From JAWKWH01 sp963669455 (GTDB lineage Bacteria > Pseudomonadota > Alphaproteobacteria > Rhizobiales > Rhizobiaceae), in the NCBI GenBank assembly GCA_963669455.1, contig OY770026.1, positions 1,922,001-1,986,000 of the forward strand: a stretch of DNA of 64,000 nucleotides, read 5' to 3'. Numbering within the stretch: the first letter of the stretch is position 1; each line of letters begins with the position of its first letter. Of the stretch, positions 42,032 through 50,330 are shown in pieces. The position numbers and the translations under genes were made by a program. A model generated the notes under the pieces. That model had not been told where the DNA came from and ran no database searches. It saw only the letters and a list, made by a program, of their open reading frames with translations.

Positions 42032-42787
42032 ATGGCGCAATTTACTCATTCAGGTTTTCAGTTCGACTATATCGATCAAGGTGCGGGTGAGCCGGTTCTG
42101 CTTATCCACGGGTTCGCATCGAGCCTTGCCGTCAATTGGGTGTCGACCGGCTGGACAAAAGCGCTCGAACAGGCAGGCTACCGCGTCATCGCATTTGACA
42201 ATCGTGGCCATGGCAAATCATCGAAAAGCCATGACAGCGACGACTATCAACCGGAGCTGATGGCCGCCGATGCGGTGGCTCTGCTCGATCACCTGGGGAT
42301 CGGCCGCGCCCATGTGATGGGCTATTCGATGGGCGCCCGGATTGCCGCCTTCATGGCGCTCGAACATCCCGGACGGGTCGCAAGCCTGATTTTTGGCGGT
42401 CTGGGCATCGGCATGGTCGAAGGCGTCGGCGACTGGGGGCCGATCGCTAAAGCGCTTGTTGCCGACGATCCCGATTTGATTTCGGATGCGCGCGCGCAGG
42501 CGTTTAGAAAGTTCGCCGATCAGACAAAGTCTGACAAAAAGGCATTGGCGGCTTGTATAAAAACCTCGCGAAAACTGCTTGGCGAGGCAGATATGCGAAA
42601 TATTGAAGCGCCGGCCCTTGTTGCGGTCGGCACGGTTGACGATATTTCCGGTGCTGCCGAACCGCTGGCCAGATTGCTGCCCAATGGCCAGCCGTTTTCG
42701 ATCGAGAGGTGTGATCACATGCGTGCGGTCGGCGATCCCACCTTCAAAAAGAGGGTCGTTGAATTTCTTTCGGAGAACCCGCTTTGA
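42032..42787 (+). CDS. alpha/beta hydrolase 1
   Basis: The 251-aa protein has the alpha/beta hydrolase fold with the oxyanion segment LLIHGFASS, the AFDNRGHGKSSKS motif and the nucleophile elbow GYSMGAR (S99). The catalytic histidine is probably in ERCDHMRAVGDP near the C-terminus. Substrate unknown; esterase or haloperoxidase-like members are similar. Its stop overlaps the TTG start of a second hydrolase by 4 nt. Confidence 0.85.
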   Translation: MAQFTHSGFQFDYIDQGAGEPVLLIHGFASSLAVNWVSTGWTKALEQAGYRVIAFDNRGHGKSSKSHDSDDYQPELMAADAVALLDHLGIGRAHVMGYSMGARIAAFMALEHPGRVASLIFGGLGIGMVEGVGDWGPIAKALVADDPDLISDARAQAFRKFADQTKSDKKALAACIKTSRKLLGEADMRNIEAPALVAVGTVDDISGAAEPLARLLPNGQPFSIERCDHMRAVGDPTFKKRVVEFLSENPL

Positions 42788-43653
42788 ATGACAAGCAAGA
42801 TTTTGAATTCGAAGCAGCCAATGGCCGCCGGCTCATCGCTGATTTCTGGGATGGGGGCGGCCGTCCTGTCATTTTTCTTCATGGCGGCGGTCAGACCAGG
42901 CATGCATGGAACAAAACCGCCAGACGCGTTGCCGGGGCCGGGATGCGTGCATTCACGGTTGATCAGCGAGGCCATGGCGACAGCGACTGGGACGAAGACG
43001 GCGACTATTCCTTTCGCTGCTACGCAGAGGATGCTGCTGGAATCGCTCGCGAAACTGCACGCCGCTACGATATGGCTCCGGTGTTTGTCGGCGCGTCACT
43101 GGGCGGGCTTGCTGCGCTGGGCGCGGAGATATTTTTCGGGCCGCTGCTCAAGTCCCTTGTCATGGTCGATATTATCCCTCGCATGGACCAGAGCGGGGTG
43201 GCGCGCATTCGCGGCTTTATGCGTGAGAACATGAATGCCGGCTTTGCCAGTCTTGAGGAGGCCTCCGACGCCATCGCCCGTTATCTGCCGCATCGAAAAC
43301 GGCCATCGTCTGTCGAAGGGCTTCGAAAAAACCTGCGGCTTGGAGAAGACGGGCGCTATCGCTGGCACTGGGATCCCGCCTTCATGGACGAGACGCGCGG
43401 CGTGCGGGCAGGCGGGCAGGAATTTATGGAGCAGATCATATCCGCGCTGTCTGGGCTCCACATGCCGGTATTGCTGGTAAGGGGTATGAATTCGGAAATC
43501 GTTCAGGAAAAACATGCCCGAGAGTTCATCGAAATGACGCCTAATTCGAAAATGGTCGATGTCGGTGGGGCAGGTCACATGGTGGTTGGCGACCGCAACG
43601 ATATATTTGCCGATGCTATTCTCGATTTCTTCAGCAGTGAGAAAGCGTTCTGA
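42784..43653 (+). CDS. alpha/beta hydrolase 2
   Basis: The 289-aa protein has FLHGGGQTRHAW, VDQRGHGDSDW and the nucleophile elbow GASLGG (S105), with a probable catalytic histidine in GAGHMVVGD. The start is a TTG at 42784, 8 nt after GGAGA and overlapping the preceding stop, so it is coupled to hydrolase 1. The two share the fold but little sequence identity. The next gene, an enoyl-CoA hydratase, is convergent with it. Confidence 0.85.
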   Translation: MNDKQDFEFEAANGRRLIADFWDGGGRPVIFLHGGGQTRHAWNKTARRVAGAGMRAFTVDQRGHGDSDWDEDGDYSFRCYAEDAAGIARETARRYDMAPVFVGASLGGLAALGAEIFFGPLLKSLVMVDIIPRMDQSGVARIRGFMRENMNAGFASLEEASDAIARYLPHRKRPSSVEGLRKNLRLGEDGRYRWHWDPAFMDETRGVRAGGQEFMEQIISALSGLHMPVLLVRGMNSEIVQEKHAREFIEMTPNSKMVDVGGAGHMVVGDRNDIFADAILDFFSSEKAF

Positions 43654-43669
43654 GCTGATGGTGCAACCG

Positions 43670-44449
43670 CTACTTTCCTGAAAAGCGCGGCGCTCTCCTG
43701 TCAGCAAAAGCGGCCCGGCCTTCGGCATAATCGCTGCTGTCAAACGTCATTTTTCCAAGCACCTTGGCGCGCTCGAAGTCATCTGCCTGCCCTGACAGCA
43801 CCGCCTTGATCGATGCCTTCGATGCTGTTACCGACAATGGTGCGTTTTCAGCGATTGCCGCGGCGAGCCTTGCTGCACGCTGGTCAATTTCCCCGCCATC
43901 GACGAGATCAAGCAAAAACCCTGCCGCTTTTGCCTGTGGTGCATCTATTCGCCCGGCGGTAAATGCCAGGTATTTCGCCATCTGGCCTCCGAGTGCATGA
44001 ACGATGTCCGCCATGGCGCGCGCGGGATAGGCAAGCCCTAGCTTTGCCGCCGGCACGCTAAACTGCGCATCCGGTGTGGCAAGGCGCAGATCGGCCGCCG
44101 CGGCGATGCCGAAACCACCGCCAAAACAAACGCCGCGAATGGCTGCGATCACCGGGAGCGGGCAATCGGCGATGGCGGCGAATGCCTTGTCATTGTCGTC
44201 TTCGTAGGATCTTGCCGTCTTGGTATCGCGACGCAATTTGGCGAATTCGCTGATGTCGGCGCCTGAGCAAAAATCCTCGCCGGCACCGCGCAGGATCACA
44301 ACGCGCGCCTCGGTTTTGGTGCTCAAATCGTCAAAAATCGAGGTGATCAGCCGCCACATTTCGCCGGTTACGGCATTTTTCTTCGATGGCCGATTGAGTG
44401 TCAGGGTTGCGACATGCCCGCTCAAATCAAATAGTATGGATGATGGCAT
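43670..44449 (-). CDS. enoyl-CoA hydratase/isomerase family protein
   Basis: The product has the crotonase fold: LTLNRPSKKNAVTGEM near the N-terminus, the oxyanion-hole segments GAGEDFCSGADISEF and AAIRGVCFGGGFGIAAAADLRLA, and a C-terminal helical region. I use the ATG at 44449 (259 aa, normal length); an in-frame ATG at 44485 adds 12 residues and neither has a good ribosome-binding site. The CoA substrate is unknown. Confidence 0.85.
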   Translation of the reverse strand: MPSSILFDLSGHVATLTLNRPSKKNAVTGEMWRLITSIFDDLSTKTEARVVILRGAGEDFCSGADISEFAKLRRDTKTARSYEDDNDKAFAAIADCPLPVIAAIRGVCFGGGFGIAAAADLRLATPDAQFSVPAAKLGLAYPARAMADIVHALGGQMAKYLAFTAGRIDAPQAKAAGFLLDLVDGGEIDQRAARLAAAIAENAPLSVTASKASIKAVLSGQADDFERAKVLGKMTFDSSDYAEGRAAFADRRAPRFSGK

Positions 44450-44599
44450 CGATGACCACCGGACATTTTCTTGACTGTTCACCATTCAAAACCATTTATC
44501 CAAAGGTTAAGCCGATTGCGGTTCAATTGACGGCTGTTCTGGCGTATGCTTTTGGAAATAACAAGGCGCTGGCCTGGGCAGTTTAGGTAGGAGTGTGCG

Positions 44600-45427
44600 A
44601 TGAGCACGGCAAGCGAGAAAAAATCACCGAAATTGCGGCCGGTTGATCCAATCTGGTCTTCAATCCAGGCGGAGGCGGAAGAGGCGGTTGCCAATGATCC
44701 GTTGCTGACCACATTTTTGTCGACAACGATACTCAACCAGGAAAACCTGGAAGACGCGATCATTCATCGCATTTCGGAGCGGCTGGCGCATGATGATCTC
44801 GGTGCGGATATCATCCGCCAGACCTATCAGGCGATGGTCAAGGATGAGCCGGAATGGAGTACGACCGTCAGGGTCGATATCCAAGCCTATTATGACCGCG
44901 ACCCGGCCTGCGACCGGTTTTTCATGCCCTTGCTGCATTTCAAGGGATTTCATGCGATCCAGACCCACAGGCTGGCAAACTGGCTGTGGCGCAACAACAG
45001 GCGCGACCTCGCTTCCTATCTGCAAAGCCGGTCTTCTAGCGTATTTCAGACCGATATCCATCCGGCTGCAAAAATGGGGCGCGGGATTTTCTTTGATCAT
45101 GCTACCGGTATCGTTGCCGGCGAGACGGCGGCCATTGCCGACAATGTCTCTATCCTGCATGGTGTCACCCTTGGCGGTACGGGCAAGGCGGGCGGCGACC
45201 GGCATCCGAAGATCAGTTGCGGCGTTCTGATTGGTGCCGGTGCAAAAATCCTCGGTAATATTACCGTCGGCCATTGCAGCAAGGTTGCATCCGGGTCGGT
45301 GGTGCTTGCCGATGTACCGCCCAACAAGACAGTGGCCGGTGTGCCGGCGCGCGTGGTCGGTGAAACCGGTTGCGATGAGCCATCCCGGCAGATGGACCAG
45401 CTGTTGCAGGCGGGAGACTGCGAATAA
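44600..45427 (+). CDS. cysE: serine O-acetyltransferase
   Basis: CysE acetylates L-serine with acetyl-CoA in the first committed step of cysteine synthesis. The 275-aa protein has the N-terminal helical SATase domain (WSSIQAEAEEAVANDPLL, AYYDRDPACDRF) and the left-handed beta-helix of hexapeptide repeats (GRGIFFDHATGIVAGETA, NVSILHGVTLGGTGKAGGD). The ATG at 44600 follows GTAGGAG. DUF3126 follows, a recurrent alphaproteobacterial pairing. Confidence 0.95.
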   Translation: MSTASEKKSPKLRPVDPIWSSIQAEAEEAVANDPLLTTFLSTTILNQENLEDAIIHRISERLAHDDLGADIIRQTYQAMVKDEPEWSTTVRVDIQAYYDRDPACDRFFMPLLHFKGFHAIQTHRLANWLWRNNRRDLASYLQSRSSSVFQTDIHPAAKMGRGIFFDHATGIVAGETAAIADNVSILHGVTLGGTGKAGGDRHPKISCGVLIGAGAKILGNITVGHCSKVASGSVVLADVPPNKTVAGVPARVVGETGCDEPSRQMDQLLQAGDCE

Positions 45428-45562
45428 TGCGCGTCAAATGGCGGGCCTTGTTTCTTCGATCAAATCTGCCGACAAGGGTTTACAGCCTCGTCCCGGCCAT
45501 GCCAGAAGCCGCACAGGGCAAAGATCGTTTTGCCTGAAACGCATTGATCAGGGGAGATTGCG

Positions 45563-45772
45563 GTGAAGTCCGATGAGCTGAGGAAACTTGACGCCTATTT
45601 CAAACGGACGTTTCAAAACCCGAACCTGCAAATCAAGCCCCGGCCGCAGAAGGATGATTCCTGCGAGGTATATCTCAGCGAGGAATTTCTAGGCGTTGTT
45701 TTCCGTGATGATGACGATGGCGATCTGTCGTATAATTTTTCGATGGCCATTCTCGATATCGATCTGGAGTAG
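45563..45772 (+). CDS. DUF3126 family protein
   Basis: The 69-aa protein (MKSDELRKLDAYFKRTFQNP, ...VYLSEEFLGVVFRDDDDGD) matches the small conserved alphaproteobacterial DUF3126 family of unknown function. It follows cysE by 135 nt and has a GGGGAGA site before the start. A 23-bp palindromic segment (GGCAAA / TTTTGCC core, ~45517-45540) lies in the gap. Confidence 0.85.
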   Translation: MKSDELRKLDAYFKRTFQNPNLQIKPRPQKDDSCEVYLSEEFLGVVFRDDDDGDLSYNFSMAILDIDLE

Positions 45773-45797
45773 GTGATCGGCGGGTGCATGGCCCGTT

Positions 45798-46529
45798 TTA
45801 CCTGCCGGTTTTCAGCCTTTTTGCCGCATAAACGCGCATATTCGTCTCCAGCATTTGCCAATTCGCCAGCAGGCGCTGGGGAAATCTGAATGACATCGAC
45901 AAATTGTCGCCAAGATGGATATCCCGCTCGCATGGAGCGAGCGAGTTTTGCGCTACTTGTCCGCTAAGGCATCTGGCGACAAAAAGGCCGTTTCGACCAT
46001 TTTTGGCAACAACAAGCACTTCATTCAAATAGCCGGTTTTTTCCTTGAAATCATAAACTGTCGTTCCTGCCGGCCCCGGCCGCCCTTTGTTGTCGATCAG
46101 TGCGTTGTAGATTGGTTCCATCCGGCCCGACATGTCACGGGACATCAGGCGCTCGCCAAACGAAATGAACAGTATATTGCGCGATCCATTGGCATGGTCG
46201 AAATCGCCGCGCTTGTCTGCGGTGTAGCCTGACATTGCTGGCCAGGTCAGGTAGGTATCAAGCCTGCCGGTGACGCCGCTGCGCCGGCCGCCTTCAAACC
46301 GGATCTCGTTTGCCGGCACAACCAGCACATTGTTGCCAATGACAATTTCATGGATCGACTGATCGGCCGTGTGCCCTGCCATCACGATCGATTGCCCCAA
46401 CTGTTTGCCTGCAAAACTGATCAGGAGCGACAGGCCGGCCATTGCCAGAAAACAATAAAAAATTTTCAGCATGAACGACGAATCGATCATTTCAACGGGT
46501 GCAGAGCCTGTGTTTTTGGTCGCTGTCAT
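45798..46529 (-). CDS. membrane-anchored hypothetical protein
   Basis: I do not recognise a family. The ATG at 46529 gives 243 aa with one transmembrane helix at residues ~21-41 and a large C-terminal, probably periplasmic part. Notable segments: IHEIVIGNNVLVVPANEIRFE, TWPAMSGYTADKRGDF, a predicted two-cysteine region VARCLSGQ...APCERDIHLG, and LSMSFRFPQRLL. The open frame continues to 46730 but without start signals. It is convergent with DUF3126. Confidence 0.65.
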   Translation of the reverse strand: MTATKNTGSAPVEMIDSSFMLKIFYCFLAMAGLSLLISFAGKQLGQSIVMAGHTADQSIHEIVIGNNVLVVPANEIRFEGGRRSGVTGRLDTYLTWPAMSGYTADKRGDFDHANGSRNILFISFGERLMSRDMSGRMEPIYNALIDNKGRPGPAGTTVYDFKEKTGYLNEVLVVAKNGRNGLFVARCLSGQVAQNSLAPCERDIHLGDNLSMSFRFPQRLLANWQMLETNMRVYAAKRLKTGR

Positions 46530-46715
46530 TTGTTGATCGACTGTCCCGCGTGCCGCCCAGTCAAAAAAATACGGACGCAATTCGCTATGCCTTAGCGGAT
46601 AGTGTTGCCCGAACATGGTAAATGGAGGGTAAAATCTGGCAGATTGATGAGTGCTTGCATGGCGCTCCCGCAAATGGGATGCAAATGCTGGAATCAAATT
46701 GCTAGGAGCAACAAC

Positions 46716-47246
46716 ATGCCGATCTATCAACTGGACGGGATTGCGCCGGTGTTCGACGCAAAAGAAAGCAACTGGATCGCTCCGGATGCGGTGCTGATCG
46801 GCAATGTGCTACTTGGCCGGGATGCCGGGGTCTGGTTCGGCGCTGTTTTGCGCGGTGACAATGAGCCAATCACCATTGGGGAAGGGTCCAACATCCAGGA
46901 ACACTCGGTGTTGCATACGGATATGGGGTTTCCGCTAACCATCGGTAAAGGCTGTACCGTTGGCCATCGCGCCATGCTGCACGGATGCACGATAGGTGAA
47001 AATTGCCTGATCGGCATGGGGGCGATTGTTCTAAACGGTGCCGTTATCGGCAAAAACTGCCTTGTTGGAGCCGGGGCTCTGGTAACAGAAGGCAAAAAGT
47101 TTCCCGATAATTCATTGATCGTCGGCTCACCTGCCAAGTCCGTTAAAACGCTTGATGACGAGATGATTGAAAAACTGCGCTGGTCTGCCCGCCATTATAT
47201 CGAAAACGCCCGGCGTTTTATGGCCGGCCTGGCTCCCGTCAGTTGA
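46716..47246 (+). CDS. gamma-carbonic anhydrase family protein
   Basis: The 176-aa protein is a left-handed beta-helix of hexapeptide repeats (YrdA/CaiE/PaaY group). Histidines at the expected zinc positions are H67 (SVLHTD), H84 and H89 (GHRAMLHG). The ATG at 46716 has an AGGAG site; the frame back to 46602 is not coding. Carbonic anhydrase activity is possible but the family also contains acyltransferase-like and structural members. Confidence 0.9.
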   Translation: MPIYQLDGIAPVFDAKESNWIAPDAVLIGNVLLGRDAGVWFGAVLRGDNEPITIGEGSNIQEHSVLHTDMGFPLTIGKGCTVGHRAMLHGCTIGENCLIGMGAIVLNGAVIGKNCLVGAGALVTEGKKFPDNSLIVGSPAKSVKTLDDEMIEKLRWSARHYIENARRFMAGLAPVS

Positions 47247-47276
47247 TCTCTACCCCGCATGAACCCCAAACGAGAC

Positions 47277-47307
47277 GGAGCCGGCCTGGGGACAGCAGGC
47301 CGGCTCC
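47277..47307. terminator. 12-bp perfect hairpin between convergent genes
   Basis: GGAGCCGGCCTG and CAGGCCGGCTCC form a perfect 12-bp GC-rich stem with a 7-nt loop between the convergent carbonic anhydrase and BTLCP genes. There is no T-run on either side, but the position and stability suggest bidirectional termination. Confidence 0.6.
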
Positions 47308-47359
47308 TAGGTCCGGTCGAAGGGGACGGGGAGGGTGGGACTCGACCGGCTTTTCGAAT

Positions 47360-47968
47360 TTACCTTTTTACACTTCCAACGATGGTCGGGCGGCCATCCT
47401 TGATCTTCACCCATTTTCCTGAACTTCCCGTCGATTGCCGCTTCAGATAGCGGTAGTCAGTATCGGTCCAGGCGAGAATTCGGGGTTCCATATTATCCAG
47501 GATGTAGTCACCAAGGTTGGTTCTGACCGTCAAAACGGCATGCCCGTCGCCATTTGGCTGGCGAACAACGGTGATAAGCAGGCTTCCGGCCGGAACGCCT
47601 TCATCCATGAGGGCGCGGCGCTTGGCCAGCACATAGTCTTCGCAATCACCCTGATAGCTGGGATAGGACCAGTATTCCGGCTGGCCCCACATTTCCTGGT
47701 CGGTGCGCGGTGCGACCGAAATATTGAATGCATTGTTGATTTCAATCATCCGCGCCCACAATTTCCGGGTCAGGGTCACGGGTTTTTTTTGCGAGGTTTT
47801 CTGGCGGCACTCTTCGGGAATGCGCTTGCACAATTGGTAATGTCCCACGGGCTGTGTTGTGATGACGCCGGTTCGCATTGATGTCCCCGCCGCATGAGCC
47901 GAAACCGGCAAAGCCGCAGCCATCACCAATGCCAAAGCCGCAATATTGTTTTTGATTGAGCTTTTCAT
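47360..47968 (-). CDS. transglutaminase-like cysteine peptidase (BTLCP), secreted
   Basis: The 202-aa protein has a signal peptide (residues ~1-26) and the bacterial transglutaminase-like fold with C109 in GDCEDYVLAKR, H143 in GDGHAVLTVRT and D158 in YILDNM, the catalytic triad. LapG, a BTLCP protein, cleaves adhesins under c-di-GMP control; this copy has no LapD partner nearby, so that role is only a possibility. The gene is followed downstream by the hairpin at 47277. Confidence 0.9.
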   Translation of the reverse strand: MKSSIKNNIAALALVMAAALPVSAHAAGTSMRTGVITTQPVGHYQLCKRIPEECRQKTSQKKPVTLTRKLWARMIEINNAFNISVAPRTDQEMWGQPEYWSYPSYQGDCEDYVLAKRRALMDEGVPAGSLLITVVRQPNGDGHAVLTVRTNLGDYILDNMEPRILAWTDTDYRYLKRQSTGSSGKWVKIKDGRPTIVGSVKR

Positions 47969-48326
47969 TGTCTTGTCTCCCTGTCTGGAGGAAACATGAC
48001 ACGTGGTTATTTAGTTCGAGCAAAAATTCGAAGTATACTTTGAATAAAAAAATCATACAATTCAACCTGTTATTATATAAAAAACTATCATTATTATACT
48101 AAACTAAGAATAGAATAAGAATAAAATATGGTTCAAATTTACATCAAATTGCGCGGGTCTCAACGGCGTGCTGCGGAAAGTGCCGTGCTTTCAAGCGCAT
48201 TGACCGAGATGGGTTTGGCGAATGTGAGTTCTGCGCGCTGCAATTTGGGATATTTTCGCCCAGACAGAATCATATGTGCGAAAAATGTTTCAATGGTTCC
48301 ACGCGGATACAGGCGTTGTTGCGGTT
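47969..48326. other. AT-rich intergenic region
   Basis: This stretch upstream of the BTLCP gene contains an AT-rich core (about 48040-48130, with TTATTATATAAAAAAC and ATTATTATAC runs). One reading frame (48128-48388) runs through it into the repeat but has no ribosome-binding site. I see the BTLCP promoter region and nothing else. The bases 48433-48626 beyond the repeat also show no supportable gene. Confidence 0.5.
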
Positions 48327-48432
48327 CTAGAGCATTTTCAGCAAAAGTTGCAGACTTTTGCGCTCGCGAAAATGCGCCAAAACAATAGCTTAGAGCGTTT
48401 TTGATGGCTCGGTTTCATCAAAAATGCTCTAA
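48327..48432. repeat. RIME-like double-palindrome intergenic repeat, copy 3 (inverted)
   Basis: This 106-bp copy is the reverse complement of copies 1 and 2, beginning CTAGAGCATTTTCAGCAAAAG and ending AAAAATGCTCTAA. The internal palindromes are intact. It lies in the gap between the BTLCP and PilZ genes. Confidence 0.9.
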
Positions 48433-48626
48433 TTGCCGCAAAAACACTCTAGTTTGAAGTTTGACGGGGTGCGGGAATCACAACCGCTATGGTGGATTAT
48501 GGTTTTTCCGCGTGTGGATTGTCGTTTGCGGGCGTGCGGCCACCAAAAGCGCTGACGCGAACTGACGCGCAACTGGTGTTGCCGTCAGTGAAAGAACGGG
48601 TGATGCGGGTTCAGCTAGGGGCGGGC

Positions 48627-49247
48627 TTAGGCGACAGCCTGATCGCCAAATTCGCGCTCGATCGTTTCGGCAGCCTGCACAGCAGCGAATTCGATCGCGA
48701 TGCCTTCGTCGAAGTGCCGAACCACCTGTCCGCGCATGGTGCCAAGTATAATCTGGCCGCCGAGTGCCGGGCGGATGCCGATTTCAACGGCTGCACCGGA
48801 AAGTGACAGGTCGATGATACGGCACTGATATTGACGGCCATCTTCCATTTTAAGCACGGAAATGGGATTGCGCGGAGCAACACGTTCGTGCCGGCGGTCT
48901 TCGGGGAGGTCGAGTTCGTGCTTGTTGGCAAGCCAGGTCAACTGGGCGGCTAGCTTGTCTTTTTTGCGATCCGAAGCGACGAAGGTCATGGCAAAGCCAT
49001 CGTCTGCGGTGCGTGTCAGCACACCTTCAACCCGCCCGATATGATCGATATAGGCGATAACCTTTTCTCCGGGCTCTCCTATGCGGCTGGTGCGCAAAAT
49101 CATATCACCGGGAGACATTTGCATGACCTGACAGGGGTGTTCTGTCCGGTCTTCAAGCATAAAGCGGCCGTAAACCTTGATGTTAACGCGTTGAAAGTTG
49201 CGCTCTTCATCACTATCAGTGGTTACATCAGGACCCAACGATGTCAT
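48627..49247 (-). CDS. tandem PilZ-domain protein (c-di-GMP receptor-like)
   Basis: The 206-aa protein has two PilZ-like halves. The second has both c-di-GMP-binding motifs, RRHERV (residues 118-123) and DLSLSGAAVE (146-155). The first is degenerate (QRVNIKVYGRF at 19-29 and MSPGDMI at 44-50). Such proteins sense cyclic di-GMP and control motility or matrix production. The next minus-strand gene is a PAS protein. Confidence 0.85.
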   Translation of the reverse strand: MTSLGPDVTTDSDEERNFQRVNIKVYGRFMLEDRTEHPCQVMQMSPGDMILRTSRIGEPGEKVIAYIDHIGRVEGVLTRTADDGFAMTFVASDRKKDKLAAQLTWLANKHELDLPEDRRHERVAPRNPISVLKMEDGRQYQCRIIDLSLSGAAVEIGIRPALGGQIILGTMRGQVVRHFDEGIAIEFAAVQAAETIEREFGDQAVA

Positions 49248-49339
49248 GGTTCTACTTATTCCATTGATGGTTGGTGTTTCTTATCTGGAATCTAAGCTGA
49301 AACCAGTTAACAAGATGTAAGGATTGCCGCGGTAATCCA

Positions 49340-49978
49340 TTACTTCTGTTTGCCACCCTCCAGGACGACCAAATGCCTAACGCGCCGCATTGTTTCACCG
49401 GTGGCGGGAAGATGCGACGTTTGTTGTTCAACGCCGGAAAGGGGCGGAGCTGGAATGGTTGGTATATTTTTAATAATTGCCGGTTCGAGATCCGGGTTGG
49501 CGATCCGCACTGAGGTTATGAAGCAGGTCTTGATTTCGTCGACACCCAGCCAGAAGGGGCGTTTGACCGGGACGATCGAACCCAGCGCCCGTTGAGCATC
49601 CCTGCCGCCGGCAAGCGGCATCAACAATAGTTCAAAATCCAGATTGCGCCCTTTGATGCTGCGGCCTTCAAAGGTCATGACCACCACCGAACCGTTGTTG
49701 AACGTGTCTTCCGCCAGTTTGATCGACATGATGCTGTCGCGTTCTGACCACAATGAGTTGAACGCAAAGCCCTTTAATTCGCGAGCGAATATGGCGCAGA
49801 TGCGTGTTCCCGCTAGACGGAAAACCGGTTCGCCGCGACTGTCTGTCTCCAAAATAAATGTGTCAGCCAGAAGTGTTTTAATGTCCGCCGGTTCGATTTC
49901 CGTCCGCTCAGGCGCTGCCCTGCCGTCGCGAAGCTGGTTCCAATATTGGAACAGTTCGATTGATCCGCTTTGCTTCAT
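49340..49978 (-). CDS. PAS-domain protein (PAS_5 type)
   Basis: The 212-aa protein, from the ATG at 49978 (MKQSGSIELFQYWNQLRDGR), matches the PAS_5 family of alphaproteobacteria: RTEIEPADIKTLLADTFILE, RLAGTRICAIFARELKGFAF and LLMPLAGGRDAQRALGSIVP. It has no output domain. Caulobacter MopJ is a related stand-alone PAS protein in motility control. It is encoded upstream of the PilZ gene on the same strand, suggesting a joint role. Confidence 0.8.
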   Translation of the reverse strand: MKQSGSIELFQYWNQLRDGRAAPERTEIEPADIKTLLADTFILETDSRGEPVFRLAGTRICAIFARELKGFAFNSLWSERDSIMSIKLAEDTFNNGSVVVMTFEGRSIKGRNLDFELLLMPLAGGRDAQRALGSIVPVKRPFWLGVDEIKTCFITSVRIANPDLEPAIIKNIPTIPAPPLSGVEQQTSHLPATGETMRRVRHLVVLEGGKQK

Positions 49979-50109
49979 TGTCCGGTTTCCCTGCCAATTG
50001 CCGCAGCCCTGTCTCTTTTCCGTACACAATGGGACGTCAGGGCGATTACATGACTTGGGCAGCAGGTTTTATGCCAGCTTCAATCTGGCGTTGTTCACCG
50101 GCCGGCCGC

Positions 50110-50288
50110 GTTAAGGTTAACAAAGAGTTTCGATTGCCAGAGCAATTGGTGAGTGTATGGTGATTGCAACTTCGGGGAGCATTTGCTCCGCAGCACATTT
50201 CGGCTCTTTTGCCGGCCTTCTGGAAAACTCCGGGTGAGTAGGGACTCGACCAAACCGTTCAAGGGAAACTTTGAACGGTTTCTTTTTG
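50110..50288 (+). ncRNA. candidate small RNA ending in an orphan terminator
   Basis: No recognisable gene lies between 50030 and 50330 on the + strand, yet a strong + strand terminator ends this stretch. Several short inverted repeats occur upstream of it (for example GGGGAGCATTTGCTCC near 50175). A 26-codon frame starting ATGGTGATTGCAACT (50158) is possible but weakly supported. The 5' end is a guess. A long 5' leader of the rhizobial rhomboid gene with attenuation is the alternative. Confidence 0.4.
50252..50288 (+). terminator. strong intrinsic terminator with no upstream gene on its strand
   Basis: AAACCGTTCAA (50252-50262) and TTGAACGGTTT (50271-50281) form a perfect 11-bp stem with an 8-nt loop, followed by CTTTTTG. 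It is oriented for + strand transcription, but the nearest upstream genes are on the minus strand. Confidence 0.8.
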
Positions 50289-50330
50289 CGCGGACCGTGG
50301 CGGCTTGTATTGGATCGCCGCCGGTTGCAT

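Noticed and set aside
48128..48388. An 86-codon + strand frame in the AT-rich gap
   Set aside because: It has no ribosome-binding site, runs into the RIME-like repeat for its last third, and has no recognisable domain.
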